Source: BPGX01 sp035405785 (GTDB lineage Bacteria > Bacteroidota > Bacteroidia > B-17B0 > Aurantibacillaceae). From it: a stretch of 64,000 nucleotides of DNA. Under the pieces are notes generated by a model, which was given only the letters and a program-made list of their open reading frames with translations, did not search any database and had not been told where the DNA came from. Both the position numbers and the translations under genes were made by a program. The stretch spans positions 1 through 64,000 of the forward strand of contig DAONJS010000002.1 in the NCBI GenBank assembly GCA_035405785.1, read 5' to 3'. Shown piece after piece: positions 26,069 to 35,420 of this stretch (positions within the stretch are counted from its first letter, which is position 1; each line of letters opens with the position of its first letter).

Positions 26069-26085
26069 CCCGAAAATTTAAATTT

Positions 26086-28293
26086 ATGAATAAAAGAATG
26101 ATTGCTTTTCAAGAAGTATTAAACAAAAAGCCCATTTCTCCTGCTACTCCAAATAAATCAATTAGTGAGTATTTTGCAGAAAATGTATTTACATTAGATA
26201 AAATGCGTAAATATTTATCGGAAGAAACATTTGAAAAAGTAAAAGAATCCATTGATAAAGGCGTTCCTATTGACAGAAAAATTGCCTCTGAAGTGGCCGA
26301 AGCAATGAAGGCGTGGGCAATGAGCAAGGGCGTTACACATTATACACACTGGTTTCAGCCATTGAACGGAGAAACAGCCGAGAAACATGATGCTTTTATG
26401 GAATTTACAGGAGATGGCAGAATTGTTGAAAAATTTAGTGGTAATCAGTTAGCCCAACAAGAACCTGATGCTTCATCTTTTCCAAGCGGTGGTATTCGCA
26501 ATACTTTTGAAGCAAGAGGTTATACTGCATGGGATCCTACATCACCTGCATTTATAATAGATAAAACATTATGTATTCCTTCCATATTTGTATCATATAC
26601 GGGTGAAACTTTGGATTACAAAACACCTTTGCTTCGTTCATTGCACGCATTAGATAAAGCCGCAACAGAAGTATGTCAGTATTTTGATAAAAATGTAACA
26701 AAAGTGTTTTCAACACTTGGTTGGGAACAAGAGTATTTTTTAATTGATTCTGCTTATTATAGTGCAAGATATGATATTCAACAATCTGGCAGAACATTGT
26801 TTGGACACGCTCCCGCCAAAGGACAGCAATTAGAAGATCATTATTGGGGTTCAATACCAGAAAGAGTTGCAGCTTTTATGAAAGATTTTGAATATGAATG
26901 TCATTTGCTTGGAATACCAGTAAAAACAAGGCATAACGAAGTAGCTCCCGCTCAATATGAATGTGCTCCTATTTTTGAAGAAGTAAGTGTGGCCGTAGAT
27001 CATAATGTTCAATTGATGGACATAATGGAAAAAGTGGCTATAAGACATGGATTTAGAGTATTATTTCATGAAAAACCTTTTGCTGGCGTGAATGGTAGTG
27101 GTAAGCATAACAACTGGAGTATGTCTACCAATACAGGAAAAAATTTATTAAGTCCCGGTAAAACACCAAAAACTAATTTACAGTTTTTGACCTTCTTTGT
27201 GAATGTAATTAAAGCTGTTCATGATTATGCAGATTTATTAAGAGCCAGTATAGCCAGTGCTTCAAATGATCATAGATTAGGAGCTAATGAAGCCCCACCG
27301 GCTATTATTTCTGTATTCATTGGAAAATATCTGTCCGATCTTTTGGACGATTTAGAAAAAAATGTGCCATCTGGTAAAATGAGTCCAGAAACAAAAACAG
27401 CATTGAAATTAGGTATTGGTAAAATACCCGAAATTTTATTAGACAATACAGATAGAAACAGAACATCACCATTTGCATTTACAGGAAATAAATTTGAATT
27501 CAGAGCTGTTGGTTCATCGGCAAATTGTGGCAATGCAATGATGGTTTTAAATACTATAGTTGCCAAAACATTAGTTGAATTCAAAAAAGAGGTAGATGCT
27601 TTAATTGAAAAAGGACAAGAAAAAGATGAAGCTATATTTCAAGTGATTAAGAAATATATCACTGCATCTAAAAAAATAAGATTTGAAGGTAATGGATATA
27701 GTGATGAATGGAAAAAAGAAGCTAAAAAAAGAGGTTTGAATAATTTTACAACAACACCCGAAGCATTAGCAATTTATCACAATAAAAAATACATTCAAGT
27801 TTTTGAAGAATTAAGTGTGTTAACTGAAAGAGAAATTAAAGCAAGACATGAAATAGAATTAGAAACATACATTAAAAAAGTTCAGATTGAATCACGTGTA
27901 ATGGCTGAAATGGTTCATAATACAATTATTCCTGCGGCATTGAATTATCAACATAAATTAGTAGAAATTGTAAAAGGCATTAAAGAAACTATTGGGGCAA
28001 CAGTATTAACAGGAGGTTCAGAAGATAGCGATTCATTAGCATCTACTCAATTAGAAATTATTAAAGAAATCTCTGAAAGAGTAAGTATATTAAGAAAATT
28101 GGCAATTGAAATGACAGAAGAGCGTAAAAAAGCTAATGCAATTGAAGATGTTGAAAAAAGAGCATTTGCATATTGTGAAAAAGTAAAACCATATTTTGAT
28201 CAGATTCGTTATCATGCAGATAAATTAGAACTCATTGTAGCAGATGAATATTGGCCATTACCTAAATACGCAGAGATGTTATCATTAAGATAA
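26086..28293 (+). CDS. glnN: Type III glutamine synthetase
   Basis: The enzyme joins ammonia and glutamate with ATP to make glutamine, the main entry of nitrogen. At 735 residues it is of the large GSIII type found in Bacteroidota and some cyanobacteria, not the 450-470-residue GSI. Typical stretches are VTHYTHWFQPLNG near residue 80, the metal-site segment VKTRHNEVAPAQYECAP near residue 280 and GVNGSGKHNNWSMSTNTG near residue 335. The C-terminal 120 residues are helical, as in this family. No PII or amt gene is adjacent. Regulation probably occurs at the promoter with the paired ACCCCC boxes. Confidence 0.96.
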   Translation: MNKRMIAFQEVLNKKPISPATPNKSISEYFAENVFTLDKMRKYLSEETFEKVKESIDKGVPIDRKIASEVAEAMKAWAMSKGVTHYTHWFQPLNGETAEKHDAFMEFTGDGRIVEKFSGNQLAQQEPDASSFPSGGIRNTFEARGYTAWDPTSPAFIIDKTLCIPSIFVSYTGETLDYKTPLLRSLHALDKAATEVCQYFDKNVTKVFSTLGWEQEYFLIDSAYYSARYDIQQSGRTLFGHAPAKGQQLEDHYWGSIPERVAAFMKDFEYECHLLGIPVKTRHNEVAPAQYECAPIFEEVSVAVDHNVQLMDIMEKVAIRHGFRVLFHEKPFAGVNGSGKHNNWSMSTNTGKNLLSPGKTPKTNLQFLTFFVNVIKAVHDYADLLRASIASASNDHRLGANEAPPAIISVFIGKYLSDLLDDLEKNVPSGKMSPETKTALKLGIGKIPEILLDNTDRNRTSPFAFTGNKFEFRAVGSSANCGNAMMVLNTIVAKTLVEFKKEVDALIEKGQEKDEAIFQVIKKYITASKKIRFEGNGYSDEWKKEAKKRGLNNFTTTPEALAIYHNKKYIQVFEELSVLTEREIKARHEIELETYIKKVQIESRVMAEMVHNTIIPAALNYQHKLVEIVKGIKETIGATVLTGGSEDSDSLASTQLEIIKEISERVSILRKLAIEMTEERKKANAIEDVEKRAFAYCEKVKPYFDQIRYHADKLELIVADEYWPLPKYAEMLSLR

Positions 28294-28373
28294 TGAGAGG
28301 GTGAGATTATGGTTTTTGTTACTATTCAGGTGTTCAAAATATTTATATAGATACAAGATGATTTATTTCAAAA

Positions 28374-29126
28374 CTACAAATGATTCCAGATATTATTGCT
28401 TAAATTTTTGAAAAAGGCAAAGACAGCAAAAATTGTAAATCCTCCAAAAAATATGAGTAAATGAAAATATACTCCTAAACGATAACCACTCCAATATGTT
28501 GCCGTTCTGTCTAATGTAATTAGATGTGTAGGTAAAATCAAATCTACAATTAAGGTAAAGATAATGAGTGAAATAGCAAGTGATTCAAAATTTCGCAATG
28601 GAAAATTTATCCATTTTCTTTTTGGTGAAATTGGTTTTCCCCATTGATGAATAAGATAATAATTTCCATTTTCAGTGGGTGCAAATAGTAATCCATAATT
28701 TTCATTGAAATAAGGGTTTGTAAAGCATTCACGATAAGAGAGAATTTTTAATCCCTGAATGTTTTTATGATATTTTTCATTCAAATACTCTATTTTAATT
28801 TCAGCCACAGCAGGAATTTCATTTTTGAATAAGTGTGCATCTAAAAAACACATTCTATAATGGATGCAAACTTTTTCTATTTCATTTAGTGTAAAAATAT
28901 CTTTTGAATCAAGTTCATCATCACTTAATAAAAAATCTTTCTGTTGATATAAATCTAAATTTTGAAGGATATTTTTGGGATTTATCCATGATTTATGAAT
29001 AGTGCTTTTTATTTCCTGCAATAAAATATCAACCTCATTTCTTTTATCTGCTAATTTTTTCAAATCATTCAACAAACTGCAATCTTCAATACTATTTAAT
29101 TTATTCTTTGAAAATATAAGATTCAT
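28374..29126 (-). CDS. Unknown protein with two C-terminal membrane segments
   Basis: I do not recognise this 250-residue protein. The first 170 residues are soluble and contain a coiled, charged start, then TENGNYYLIHQWGKPISPKRK. Two hydrophobic segments follow (SLAISLIIFTLIVDLILP and FHLLIFFGGFTIFAVF), so it is probably tail-anchored in the inner membrane. I choose the ATG at 29126 because a TAAATTTG box on the minus strand ends exactly at the earlier ATG (29144), leaving no room for it. The 3' end faces glnN. Confidence 0.6.
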   Translation of the reverse strand: MNLIFSKNKLNSIEDCSLLNDLKKLADKRNEVDILLQEIKSTIHKSWINPKNILQNLDLYQQKDFLLSDDELDSKDIFTLNEIEKVCIHYRMCFLDAHLFKNEIPAVAEIKIEYLNEKYHKNIQGLKILSYRECFTNPYFNENYGLLFAPTENGNYYLIHQWGKPISPKRKWINFPLRNFESLAISLIIFTLIVDLILPTHLITLDRTATYWSGYRLGVYFHLLIFFGGFTIFAVFAFFKNLSNNIWNHL

Positions 29127-29144
29127 ATACTTAATTTGTGCCAT

Positions 29145-29152
29145 CAAATTTA
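29145..29152 (-). promoter_or_regulatory. -7 box of the unknown minus-strand gene
   Basis: The minus strand reads TAAATTTG. It decides the start at 29126, 18 bases downstream, over the ATG at 29144 that directly abuts it. Confidence 0.45.
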
Positions 29153-29249
29153 CTGATTTTTATTGAATAGTGAATATATCTTTTAATGTTAATTTGTTCA
29201 AATGAAAAAAAATTTGTATATTTACAATTGAAAAATAATAAATAAAACA

Positions 29250-29684
29250 ATGGAATTACCAAAAACATATCCTGTTTATTTTGAAAGAAGAAAATTCTTG
29301 ATGTTGTTTGTTTTATTTGTTGCAATAATCAGCGGTATTATTACTTATTTCAGTTTTAAATCATATACTGTATATCATATTTATTCTGCTTTTATTTGTG
29401 CTGTTTCAACGCTTTATTTATCGTGGTTATATTTTAATCCGCTAATAGTGATAGAAAAAGATTTTTTTGAATTAAATACAGGATTGTTTTTACACAGAAA
29501 ATTTCAATACAGAGATATTCAAAAAATTGATACAAATGAAAATACAGAAAAATTATACATTGTGTATAATGACCATGAAGTGATAGAAATATCAATGAGA
29601 TTAATTAAAAAAGATGAAAGAATAAAATTTGTAGAGATATTAAAATTGCATGTGTATAGAGATTTATTAGACAGAGATGAGTAG
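29250..29684 (+). CDS. Small membrane protein with PH-like domain
   Basis: The 144-residue protein has two membrane segments (about residues 16-35 and 42-62) in a hairpin, then a cytoplasmic beta-rich domain. The layout, with VIEKDFFELNTGLFLHRKFQ and YRDIQKID, resembles small bacterial PH-like membrane proteins, but the match is weak. Function is unknown. The stop is two bases from the end of the convergent spoIID-like gene. Confidence 0.6.
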   Translation: MELPKTYPVYFERRKFLMLFVLFVAIISGIITYFSFKSYTVYHIYSAFICAVSTLYLSWLYFNPLIVIEKDFFELNTGLFLHRKFQYRDIQKIDTNENTEKLYIVYNDHEVIEISMRLIKKDERIKFVEILKLHVYRDLLDRDE

Positions 29685-29686
29685 GT

Positions 29687-30868
29687 TTATTCTTCTTTGA
29701 AAAAATTCAGTTTTCTTAAATCAATCAATAAAACATTTTGATAATAAAAACGAATAATTTGTTCGTAGGTATATCCTAATTTTGCCATTTTCATTGCCCC
29801 TTCCTGTGAAAGCCCAACACCGTGTCCAAAACCTCTACCATAAAAAATCACAGAATCATTGGTAGCATTTAAGTGTATATTAAAAAATGTGGACATTAAT
29901 TTTAAATCATCACGAATATTTTTTAGCGGAATTTTATGAGAGCGATATTGTAAGTGTGTTAATCTTGATGTTTGAATTAAATGAGTAGCGTGTCTGAATG
30001 CTTCGCTATCATCAATTGGATATTTATTTTTTTTCAAATAACTTTTCCATTCAGAAAGTGGAATTGTTTTTTTCCATGAATAACTTGGCATACCTACACT
30101 AAATGTATCAATTACACTTCTTAAATAATCCTTTTTACTTCCCCAAATATCTTCTGAATTGACAGTTTGCCCGCCACTATTACTATGGAATGCGGCTACT
30201 ATCAAATTTAAATCATTATCTACAATTACCTGATGTTGTGTTTGTTTTACCGCATCTGCAATTACAGAAGAATAGCAAATTCCGTAATAAACCTGACAAT
30301 GAACACCATCACATAAATTAAAACCTTCTGCTAAATGTTTGTATAAATGGGATAGAGCGTAAGTTCTTACAAGTAGTGCTTGGGCTTTGTAAAATTCAGG
30401 ATGTCTGCCTTTTCCAACTTCTGCATTTACTACACCACACACATAATCATCTAAATTCAATGTATTTATCATTTTCAAATTGCCATTATTTGCGGTAACT
30501 ACTAAATGTCCTTTGTAGATTCTTTCCTTTTTGAACTGGTTGGTAATAATGGTTAATTGTGCATTTTCAATATCAGGTGAATAGAAGTATACTTTTTTTG
30601 ATACTATTTTTTGATTATTAAGATTGTCAAATAAAACTAATGAATCATTGATGGCTTTTATCAAATAAATTTGATTTTTCTTTAATTGATATAAATTGCC
30701 GTTTTCTTCATATTGAATAGAATAATTATCTTGAAATAAAATTTTTACTTCGGAAATTTTTGAATTGTAAAATATGCCTATATTCACTAATTCTTGTGAA
30801 TGATATTTTCCAGAAAATAATAAAATTGAAAATATAAAAATATGTTTGAAAATTCTACGCTTTAGCAT
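29687..30868 (-). CDS. SpoIID/LytB domain protein
   Basis: The 393-residue protein has a signal peptide (first 25 residues) and a SpoIID/LytB domain from about residue 130 to 385. In sporulating bacteria SpoIID is a lytic transglycosylase that cuts denuded peptidoglycan glycan strands; in Bacteroidota the role is less clear but probably similar wall remodelling in the periplasm. Key stretches are VNAEVGKGRHPEFYKAQALL with the conserved Glu, and the C-terminal GRGFGHGVGLSQEGAMKMA. Its start overlaps the end of lpxB by 14 bases, so the two are translated together. Confidence 0.9.
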   Translation of the reverse strand: MLKRRIFKHIFIFSILLFSGKYHSQELVNIGIFYNSKISEVKILFQDNYSIQYEENGNLYQLKKNQIYLIKAINDSLVLFDNLNNQKIVSKKVYFYSPDIENAQLTIITNQFKKERIYKGHLVVTANNGNLKMINTLNLDDYVCGVVNAEVGKGRHPEFYKAQALLVRTYALSHLYKHLAEGFNLCDGVHCQVYYGICYSSVIADAVKQTQHQVIVDNDLNLIVAAFHSNSGGQTVNSEDIWGSKKDYLRSVIDTFSVGMPSYSWKKTIPLSEWKSYLKKNKYPIDDSEAFRHATHLIQTSRLTHLQYRSHKIPLKNIRDDLKLMSTFFNIHLNATNDSVIFYGRGFGHGVGLSQEGAMKMAKLGYTYEQIIRFYYQNVLLIDLRKLNFFKEE

Positions 30869-31988
30869 TTTGTATCAATGAATAATAAATTTTTTCTGCT
30901 AATCTTTTTGATGCACCTGCACCACCTAACTTTTCTTTTAATTCAGCATAGTCATTTTTAATTCTTTTTCTAACTTCTTCATTCAATAAAATTTTTTCTA
31001 ACTCTGTTTTTAAGTTTTGAGTATTTAAGTCACTTTGAATAAGTTCTTTGACAACTTCTTTTTGCATAATTAAATTTACCATACTAATATACTTGATATT
31101 TCTAACTAATAATCTTGCAATCCAGTATGAGATTTGTCCACCTTTGTAACAAACCACTTGAGGTAAATCAAATAATGCGGCTTCCATTGTAGAAGTTCCT
31201 GATTTTATTAAACCTGCTTCTGAAAAATGAAGTATTGAATAAGTATCATCATAAACTACATAAACATTTTCAGACAAATAAGGTTTATATAAATCCTTTG
31301 AAAATCTTGATAATCCTGCTATAATAAAAGTATAGTCCTTAAAATATTTACTTACACTTACCATTTTAGGAAGAATGGCTTTGATTTCCTGCTCTCTGCT
31401 ACCAGGCAAAATAGCAATATATTTTGTATCAGGTAAATTGTATTTTTTTTGAAATTCATTTTTAGTTATATTGATTAAATTTGGTGTAATTTCATCTAAT
31501 AAAGGATGTCCAACAAATTCAACATTGTAATTGTATTTTTTGTAAAACTCTGTTTCAAATGGAAGAATTGTGAAAAGTTTATCTACATATTTAATAATTG
31601 TATGTACTCTGCTTTCTTTCCAAGCCCAAACAGTAGGAGAAATGTAATAATATACTTTCATACCATTTTCTTTACACCACTTTGCCATTTTCAAATTAAA
31701 GCCAGGATAATCAACCAGAATGACTACATCGTATTTATTTTTTAACAAATGGTTTTTTACGATTTTGAAATTTTCCAGAATGAGTTTCAAATTTTTTACA
31801 ACATCTATAAAACCCATAAATGCAGTGCGTTCCAATGGTATTAAAGGATTTTTTTGAAGAACATTTGAAAGATGGCTACCACCAACAAAATCAATACTTG
31901 CACTATTATCTAACTTTAATAATTCTTTTACAAAATGAGAAGCATGTATATCACCTGATGGGTCGCCTGCAATGATAAAGTATTTCAT
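30855..31988 (-). CDS. lpxB: Lipid-A-disaccharide synthase
   Basis: LpxB is a peripheral inner-membrane GT-B glycosyltransferase that joins UDP-diacylglucosamine and lipid X to form the lipid A disaccharide. The 377-residue length is normal. The start FIIAGDPSGDIHASHFVKEL is characteristic, as are VDYPGFNLKMAKW near residue 93 and ILPGSREQEI near residue 197. AGLIKSGTSTMEAAL is the donor-binding region. It lies in a minus-strand group after a small membrane protein (42-base gap) and before the overlapping spoIID-like gene. It confirms a lipid A outer membrane. Confidence 0.96.
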   Translation of the reverse strand: MKYFIIAGDPSGDIHASHFVKELLKLDNSASIDFVGGSHLSNVLQKNPLIPLERTAFMGFIDVVKNLKLILENFKIVKNHLLKNKYDVVILVDYPGFNLKMAKWCKENGMKVYYYISPTVWAWKESRVHTIIKYVDKLFTILPFETEFYKKYNYNVEFVGHPLLDEITPNLINITKNEFQKKYNLPDTKYIAILPGSREQEIKAILPKMVSVSKYFKDYTFIIAGLSRFSKDLYKPYLSENVYVVYDDTYSILHFSEAGLIKSGTSTMEAALFDLPQVVCYKGGQISYWIARLLVRNIKYISMVNLIMQKEVVKELIQSDLNTQNLKTELEKILLNEEVRKRIKNDYAELKEKLGGAGASKRLAEKIYYSLIQNAKA

Positions 31989-32030
31989 TGACGAGAATTT
32001 TTAATTGTATTAAGAATAAAATATAAAAAT

Positions 32031-32348
32031 CTATTCACCATCTGCATACATTAAGTAAAATATATAAAATACAAATAATAATGTTGAGATAACAATACCT
32101 GCAGCAGCACGATTTTTATTTTTATTCAAAAAAAAATAGAATGGCAGTAAATTTGTCAAAACACAAAGTTTTACTACATCATCCCACATATCACCTAATT
32201 TTAAAAACCAGATAAATCTTGATGGAAAACTTATGTAAGAATATCTGATTAACCAATATAAAAAAAATGAAAAAAGTGGAGTAATAATTCCAATTAACAA
32301 TCCAATCCACCATTTATCAAAATTAATTTGTTTTAATTTTTCAATCAT
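32031..32348 (-). CDS. Small membrane protein of unknown function
   Basis: From the ATG at 32348 the protein has 105 residues and three hydrophobic segments (WWIGLLIGIITPLFSFFLYW, LCVLTNLLPFYFFL and AAGIVISTLLFVFYIFYL). The open frame extends 30 codons upstream but that part overlaps the promoter and start of the divergent porZ-like gene. It precedes lpxB by 42 bases on the same strand and is likely co-transcribed with it. I know no function. Confidence 0.65.
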   Translation of the reverse strand: MIEKLKQINFDKWWIGLLIGIITPLFSFFLYWLIRYSYISFPSRFIWFLKLGDMWDDVVKLCVLTNLLPFYFFLNKNKNRAAAGIVISTLLFVFYIFYLMYADGE

Positions 32349-32404
32349 AGCGGCAATGATACAAAAAATATAATGTTGATTTTTTATGCAAGCAATAAAT
32401 TCAA

Positions 32405-32412
32405 TACATTTG
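32405..32412 (+). promoter_or_regulatory. -7 box of the porZ-like gene
   Basis: TACATTTG is an exact match to TAnnTTTG. It lies 26 bases before the ATG at 32439 and within the longer open frame from 32373, so it supports the later start. Confidence 0.5.
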
Positions 32413-32438
32413 TCGTTATTAAATTTCAAATATTTCAA

Positions 32439-34793
32439 ATGAGGTTGAAATTAAGTTTTTGGTTATTAATTTTAAGTGTTATTAATGTTTTTGCACAACA
32501 AAAACAAGGCATAGGTCAGTGGAAAGATTTATTAGGTTTTTATTCTTGCAATTCTGTTACATATAATGGAGATTGGTCAAAAATTTTTGTAAGCAATAGA
32601 AATAGTGTTGCCGCATATAATCCATCTACACAAGAAATTGAATGGATAATAAATAAAACCAATGGTTTATCCGATGTAGGTATTAAAGTAATCAGATATA
32701 ATGCTTACAACAATAAGTTATTAGTCGCTTATGAAAATGGTAACATTGATATTATTGAAGGAACATTAGTTTTTAATATTAGCGATATTAAAAATGCATC
32801 TATTACAGCAAGTAAAAAAATAAATGAAGTTACATTCAAAAATCAATTCGCTTATCTTGCCTGTGGTTTTGGAATTTGTGTTTTAGATATGAATAAGTTA
32901 GAGATTAAAGAAACCTATTTCATTGGAAAAAACAATACTTATTTAAATGTTTATCAGGTTGCTTTTGATGATTCTTTAATCTATGCAGCCACTGATAGCA
33001 GTGTTATTCGTGCCAATTTAAATTCAGTTTTAAATGATTATAGAAATTGGAGAAAATTTTTATCATCTGAAATTCCTAAAGGCACATATAGTGGAGTAGT
33101 AAATTTTAATAATAAAATTTTTGCAGCGTATTCACCTTATACAAAAAATACTTCTAACTATATGAAAGATACACTATATGCAAGAGATAATACAGGTGTT
33201 TGGACAAAAATTTTTTACAATACTTCACCAAATTCAGGAACTATCATCAAAAAAATGTATGTTTTTAATAATGAATGTATTGGATTTATTGGACCATACG
33301 GTGCAAATGCAGTAGACAAAAATCAAAATCAAATTTATGCAATTGGTAATTATAATTTTGGTAATCAGCAAATTTTAGATATTGCAATCAATTATCGTCC
33401 TTCAAATCCACCTCCTGCTATTTCTTATATTGCAGATGATTTACATGGGTTTCTAAGAACATATTGGGATGCATATCCTGTTATCATTGATGGAACACGA
33501 GGTAAATTTGTAAGTAGAATAAATGCAAGAAATGGAAAAATTGTGGTAGCACCTTCAAAAATTGATGAAACAGGAACTCCAAATTTTTATACTGAAGGAT
33601 TGTATTATTATGATGGAGAACAATGGAATTATCTTAGAGATTTTAATAATGATACAATTATGGACTTAACAGATGCAATCATAGATCCAGATGATGATAC
33701 ACATATTTTTGCAGCAAGTTGGATAAATGGAATTGTAGAATATAAAAACAAAAAATTATACAAAGTATATAATAAATCTAATTCGGGACTTGTCAATTTA
33801 TCTTCAATTGGATTAAGCTGGCACTGGGTTAGTGGAATTACATTGGATCCAAATAAAAATGTATGGGTGGCACATCCTATTTCTCCTTCTCCTTTAAGTG
33901 TTCTAAAAAACAATGGACAGTTACAAAACTTCAATTTAACAGGTTTTAATGCATTATATTCTACAAGAATTTTATACGATAAAAATGATCAGGTTTGGTG
34001 TTTGCTTCCAAGAGGGAATGGAATTTTGGTTTACAAAAATTCTAATTTTTCTGCAATGAATAATTCTAATACAAAATATCTGACAAGCGCCAAAGGAAGC
34101 GGCGGATTACCATCTGATTATGTTTGGGCTATTGCAGAAGATAAAAACGGGTATATCTGGTTAGGTACTTCTCAAGGAGTGGCTGTGATATATTCGCCTG
34201 AAAATATCTTTAATGGCGGAAATTACGATGCTCAACAAATTTATATTACACAAGATGGTAAAACACAATTATTATTAGTTACAGAAAAAGTAACTGCAAT
34301 TGTGGTAGATGGTGCTGATAGAAAATGGATTGGAACAGAAGCATCGGGTTTATTCTGTTTTTCACCAGATGGACAAACACAAATTTTTCATTTTACAATC
34401 GATAACAGCTCCTTGTTATCTAACAATATAATTGATATTGCTTATGATGAAAAAACAGGTGATATAATTATTGGAACAGATAAAGGTGTTCAATCTTACA
34501 GAACTGATATCATTGGTGGATTTGAAGAATATACTAATGTTCATGCATTCCCAAATCCTGTAAAAAGAACAGATGAAAATGTTTATATTAAAGGTTTAGT
34601 AGATGGAAGTATAGTTAAAATAACAGATTTAGCAGGAAATCTTGTATGGGAAGGCAAATCTACTGGTGGAATGATTACATGGAATTTATATACTTTGTAT
34701 AATAAGAGGGTAACAGATGGAATTTATATTGTTTATGCTTCTACATCAGATGCCCAGCAAAAAGCAGTTGCAAAAATTATGGTTTTAAATTGA
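32439..34793 (+). CDS. porZ: PorZ-like beta-propeller protein of the type IX secretion system
   Basis: PorZ is a surface protein that helps attach anionic lipopolysaccharide to T9SS cargo. The 784-residue product has a signal peptide ending near FAQQK, then two seven-bladed propellers made of two-component-regulator-type repeats (for example GLSDVGIKVIRYN, GLPSDYVWAIAEDKNGYIWL and VTAIVVDGADRKWIGT). The C-terminal 90 residues (AFPNPVKRTDENV onward) form a T9SS type A sorting-like domain. I use the ATG at 32439 since MRLKLSFWLL starts the signal peptide. The name rests on domain order; it could be a relative of PorZ. Confidence 0.82.
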   Translation: MRLKLSFWLLILSVINVFAQQKQGIGQWKDLLGFYSCNSVTYNGDWSKIFVSNRNSVAAYNPSTQEIEWIINKTNGLSDVGIKVIRYNAYNNKLLVAYENGNIDIIEGTLVFNISDIKNASITASKKINEVTFKNQFAYLACGFGICVLDMNKLEIKETYFIGKNNTYLNVYQVAFDDSLIYAATDSSVIRANLNSVLNDYRNWRKFLSSEIPKGTYSGVVNFNNKIFAAYSPYTKNTSNYMKDTLYARDNTGVWTKIFYNTSPNSGTIIKKMYVFNNECIGFIGPYGANAVDKNQNQIYAIGNYNFGNQQILDIAINYRPSNPPPAISYIADDLHGFLRTYWDAYPVIIDGTRGKFVSRINARNGKIVVAPSKIDETGTPNFYTEGLYYYDGEQWNYLRDFNNDTIMDLTDAIIDPDDDTHIFAASWINGIVEYKNKKLYKVYNKSNSGLVNLSSIGLSWHWVSGITLDPNKNVWVAHPISPSPLSVLKNNGQLQNFNLTGFNALYSTRILYDKNDQVWCLLPRGNGILVYKNSNFSAMNNSNTKYLTSAKGSGGLPSDYVWAIAEDKNGYIWLGTSQGVAVIYSPENIFNGGNYDAQQIYITQDGKTQLLLVTEKVTAIVVDGADRKWIGTEASGLFCFSPDGQTQIFHFTIDNSSLLSNNIIDIAYDEKTGDIIIGTDKGVQSYRTDIIGGFEEYTNVHAFPNPVKRTDENVYIKGLVDGSIVKITDLAGNLVWEGKSTGGMITWNLYTLYNKRVTDGIYIVYASTSDAQQKAVAKIMVLN

Positions 34794-34806
34794 TGTAAAT
34801 TTTTAT

Positions 34807-35184
34807 TTAAAACTTTAATTTACTAACCCAGATACCCAGTAAAACCGCTAATATCCCTAACAAAATACTCATAAATGTGTATGATAAAAAAAGCCACCAT
34901 TCGCCTTTTTGAATAAGGGCTAAATTTTCAGCAGTAAAAGATGAAAATGTTGTAAATCCTCCGCAAATACCTGTTGCCAGAAACAATCTATATTGTTGAA
35001 AAGAAATATATTCTTCACTTAATCCATAAACTAATCCAATAATAAATGAACCCAAGATATTAACTGAAAATGTACCAATTGGAAAAAGAATAGGGAAAAA
35101 CTTTGAAAATGTAGTAGATATTAAATAACGACCAACACTTCCAATAAAACCACCAATGCCTACCAATAACCAATTTTTTATCAT
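34807..35184 (-). CDS. crcB: Fluoride channel CrcB/Fluc
   Basis: CrcB (Fluc) is a small dual-topology inner-membrane channel that lets toxic fluoride leave the cell. The 125-residue protein has four membrane segments and the family motifs GGFIGSVGRYL near the start, GTFSVNILGSF with the conserved Asn, and GICGGFTTFSSF with the Phe and Thr residues that line the pore. A fluoride riboswitch lies 19 bases before the ATG, which settles the function. A serine tRNA gene lies directly before the riboswitch, so the channel may be read from the tRNA promoter. Confidence 0.97.
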   Translation of the reverse strand: MIKNWLLVGIGGFIGSVGRYLISTTFSKFFPILFPIGTFSVNILGSFIIGLVYGLSEEYISFQQYRLFLATGICGGFTTFSSFTAENLALIQKGEWWLFLSYTFMSILLGILAVLLGIWVSKLKF

Positions 35185-35203
35185 ACAAAAATATTTTTGA
35201 TTT

Positions 35204-35256
35204 GGTAGGCGTTATCATCTCATTTTAATGAGCGGTTATAGGCGAACGCCATCGCC
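35204..35256 (-). ncRNA. Fluoride riboswitch (crcB motif)
   Basis: The minus strand begins GGCGATGGCGTTCGCC, then TATAACCGCTCATT, and ends GATGATAACGCCTACC. This agrees with the known crcB motif (GGNGAUGGNGUUCGCC to CUGAUGRCNCCUAC), including the pseudoknot-forming segments. It is 19 bases before the crcB ATG and five bases after the 3' end of tRNA-Ser(GCT). Binding of fluoride would turn on the channel gene; I see no clear terminator, so control may act on translation. Confidence 0.93.
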
Positions 35257-35261
35257 TTATG

Positions 35262-35350
35262 CGGTGAGGGGGGGATTCGAACCCCCGGTATGGTTTTAGC
35301 CATACGACGGTTTAGCAAACCGTTGGTTTAAGCCACTCACCCACCTCACC
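35262..35350 (-). tRNA. tRNA-Ser (anticodon GCT)
   Basis: On the minus strand the acceptor arms GGTGAGG and CCTCACC pair, with G as discriminator. The anticodon stem ACGGT/ACCGT encloses TTGCTAA, giving GCT (plus-strand 35314-35316), which reads AGC and AGU. A long variable arm (GTATGGCTAAAACCATAC) and T arm GGGGG-TTCGAAT-CCCCC are typical of serine tRNA. CCA is not encoded. A fluoride riboswitch follows after five bases. Confidence 0.97.
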
Positions 35351-35420
35351 AATTTTTAAGTGCCGCAAATATAGGTGATACTTTGGAAAAATAAAAATGA
35401 AATTTTAGTAGAAATAAATT

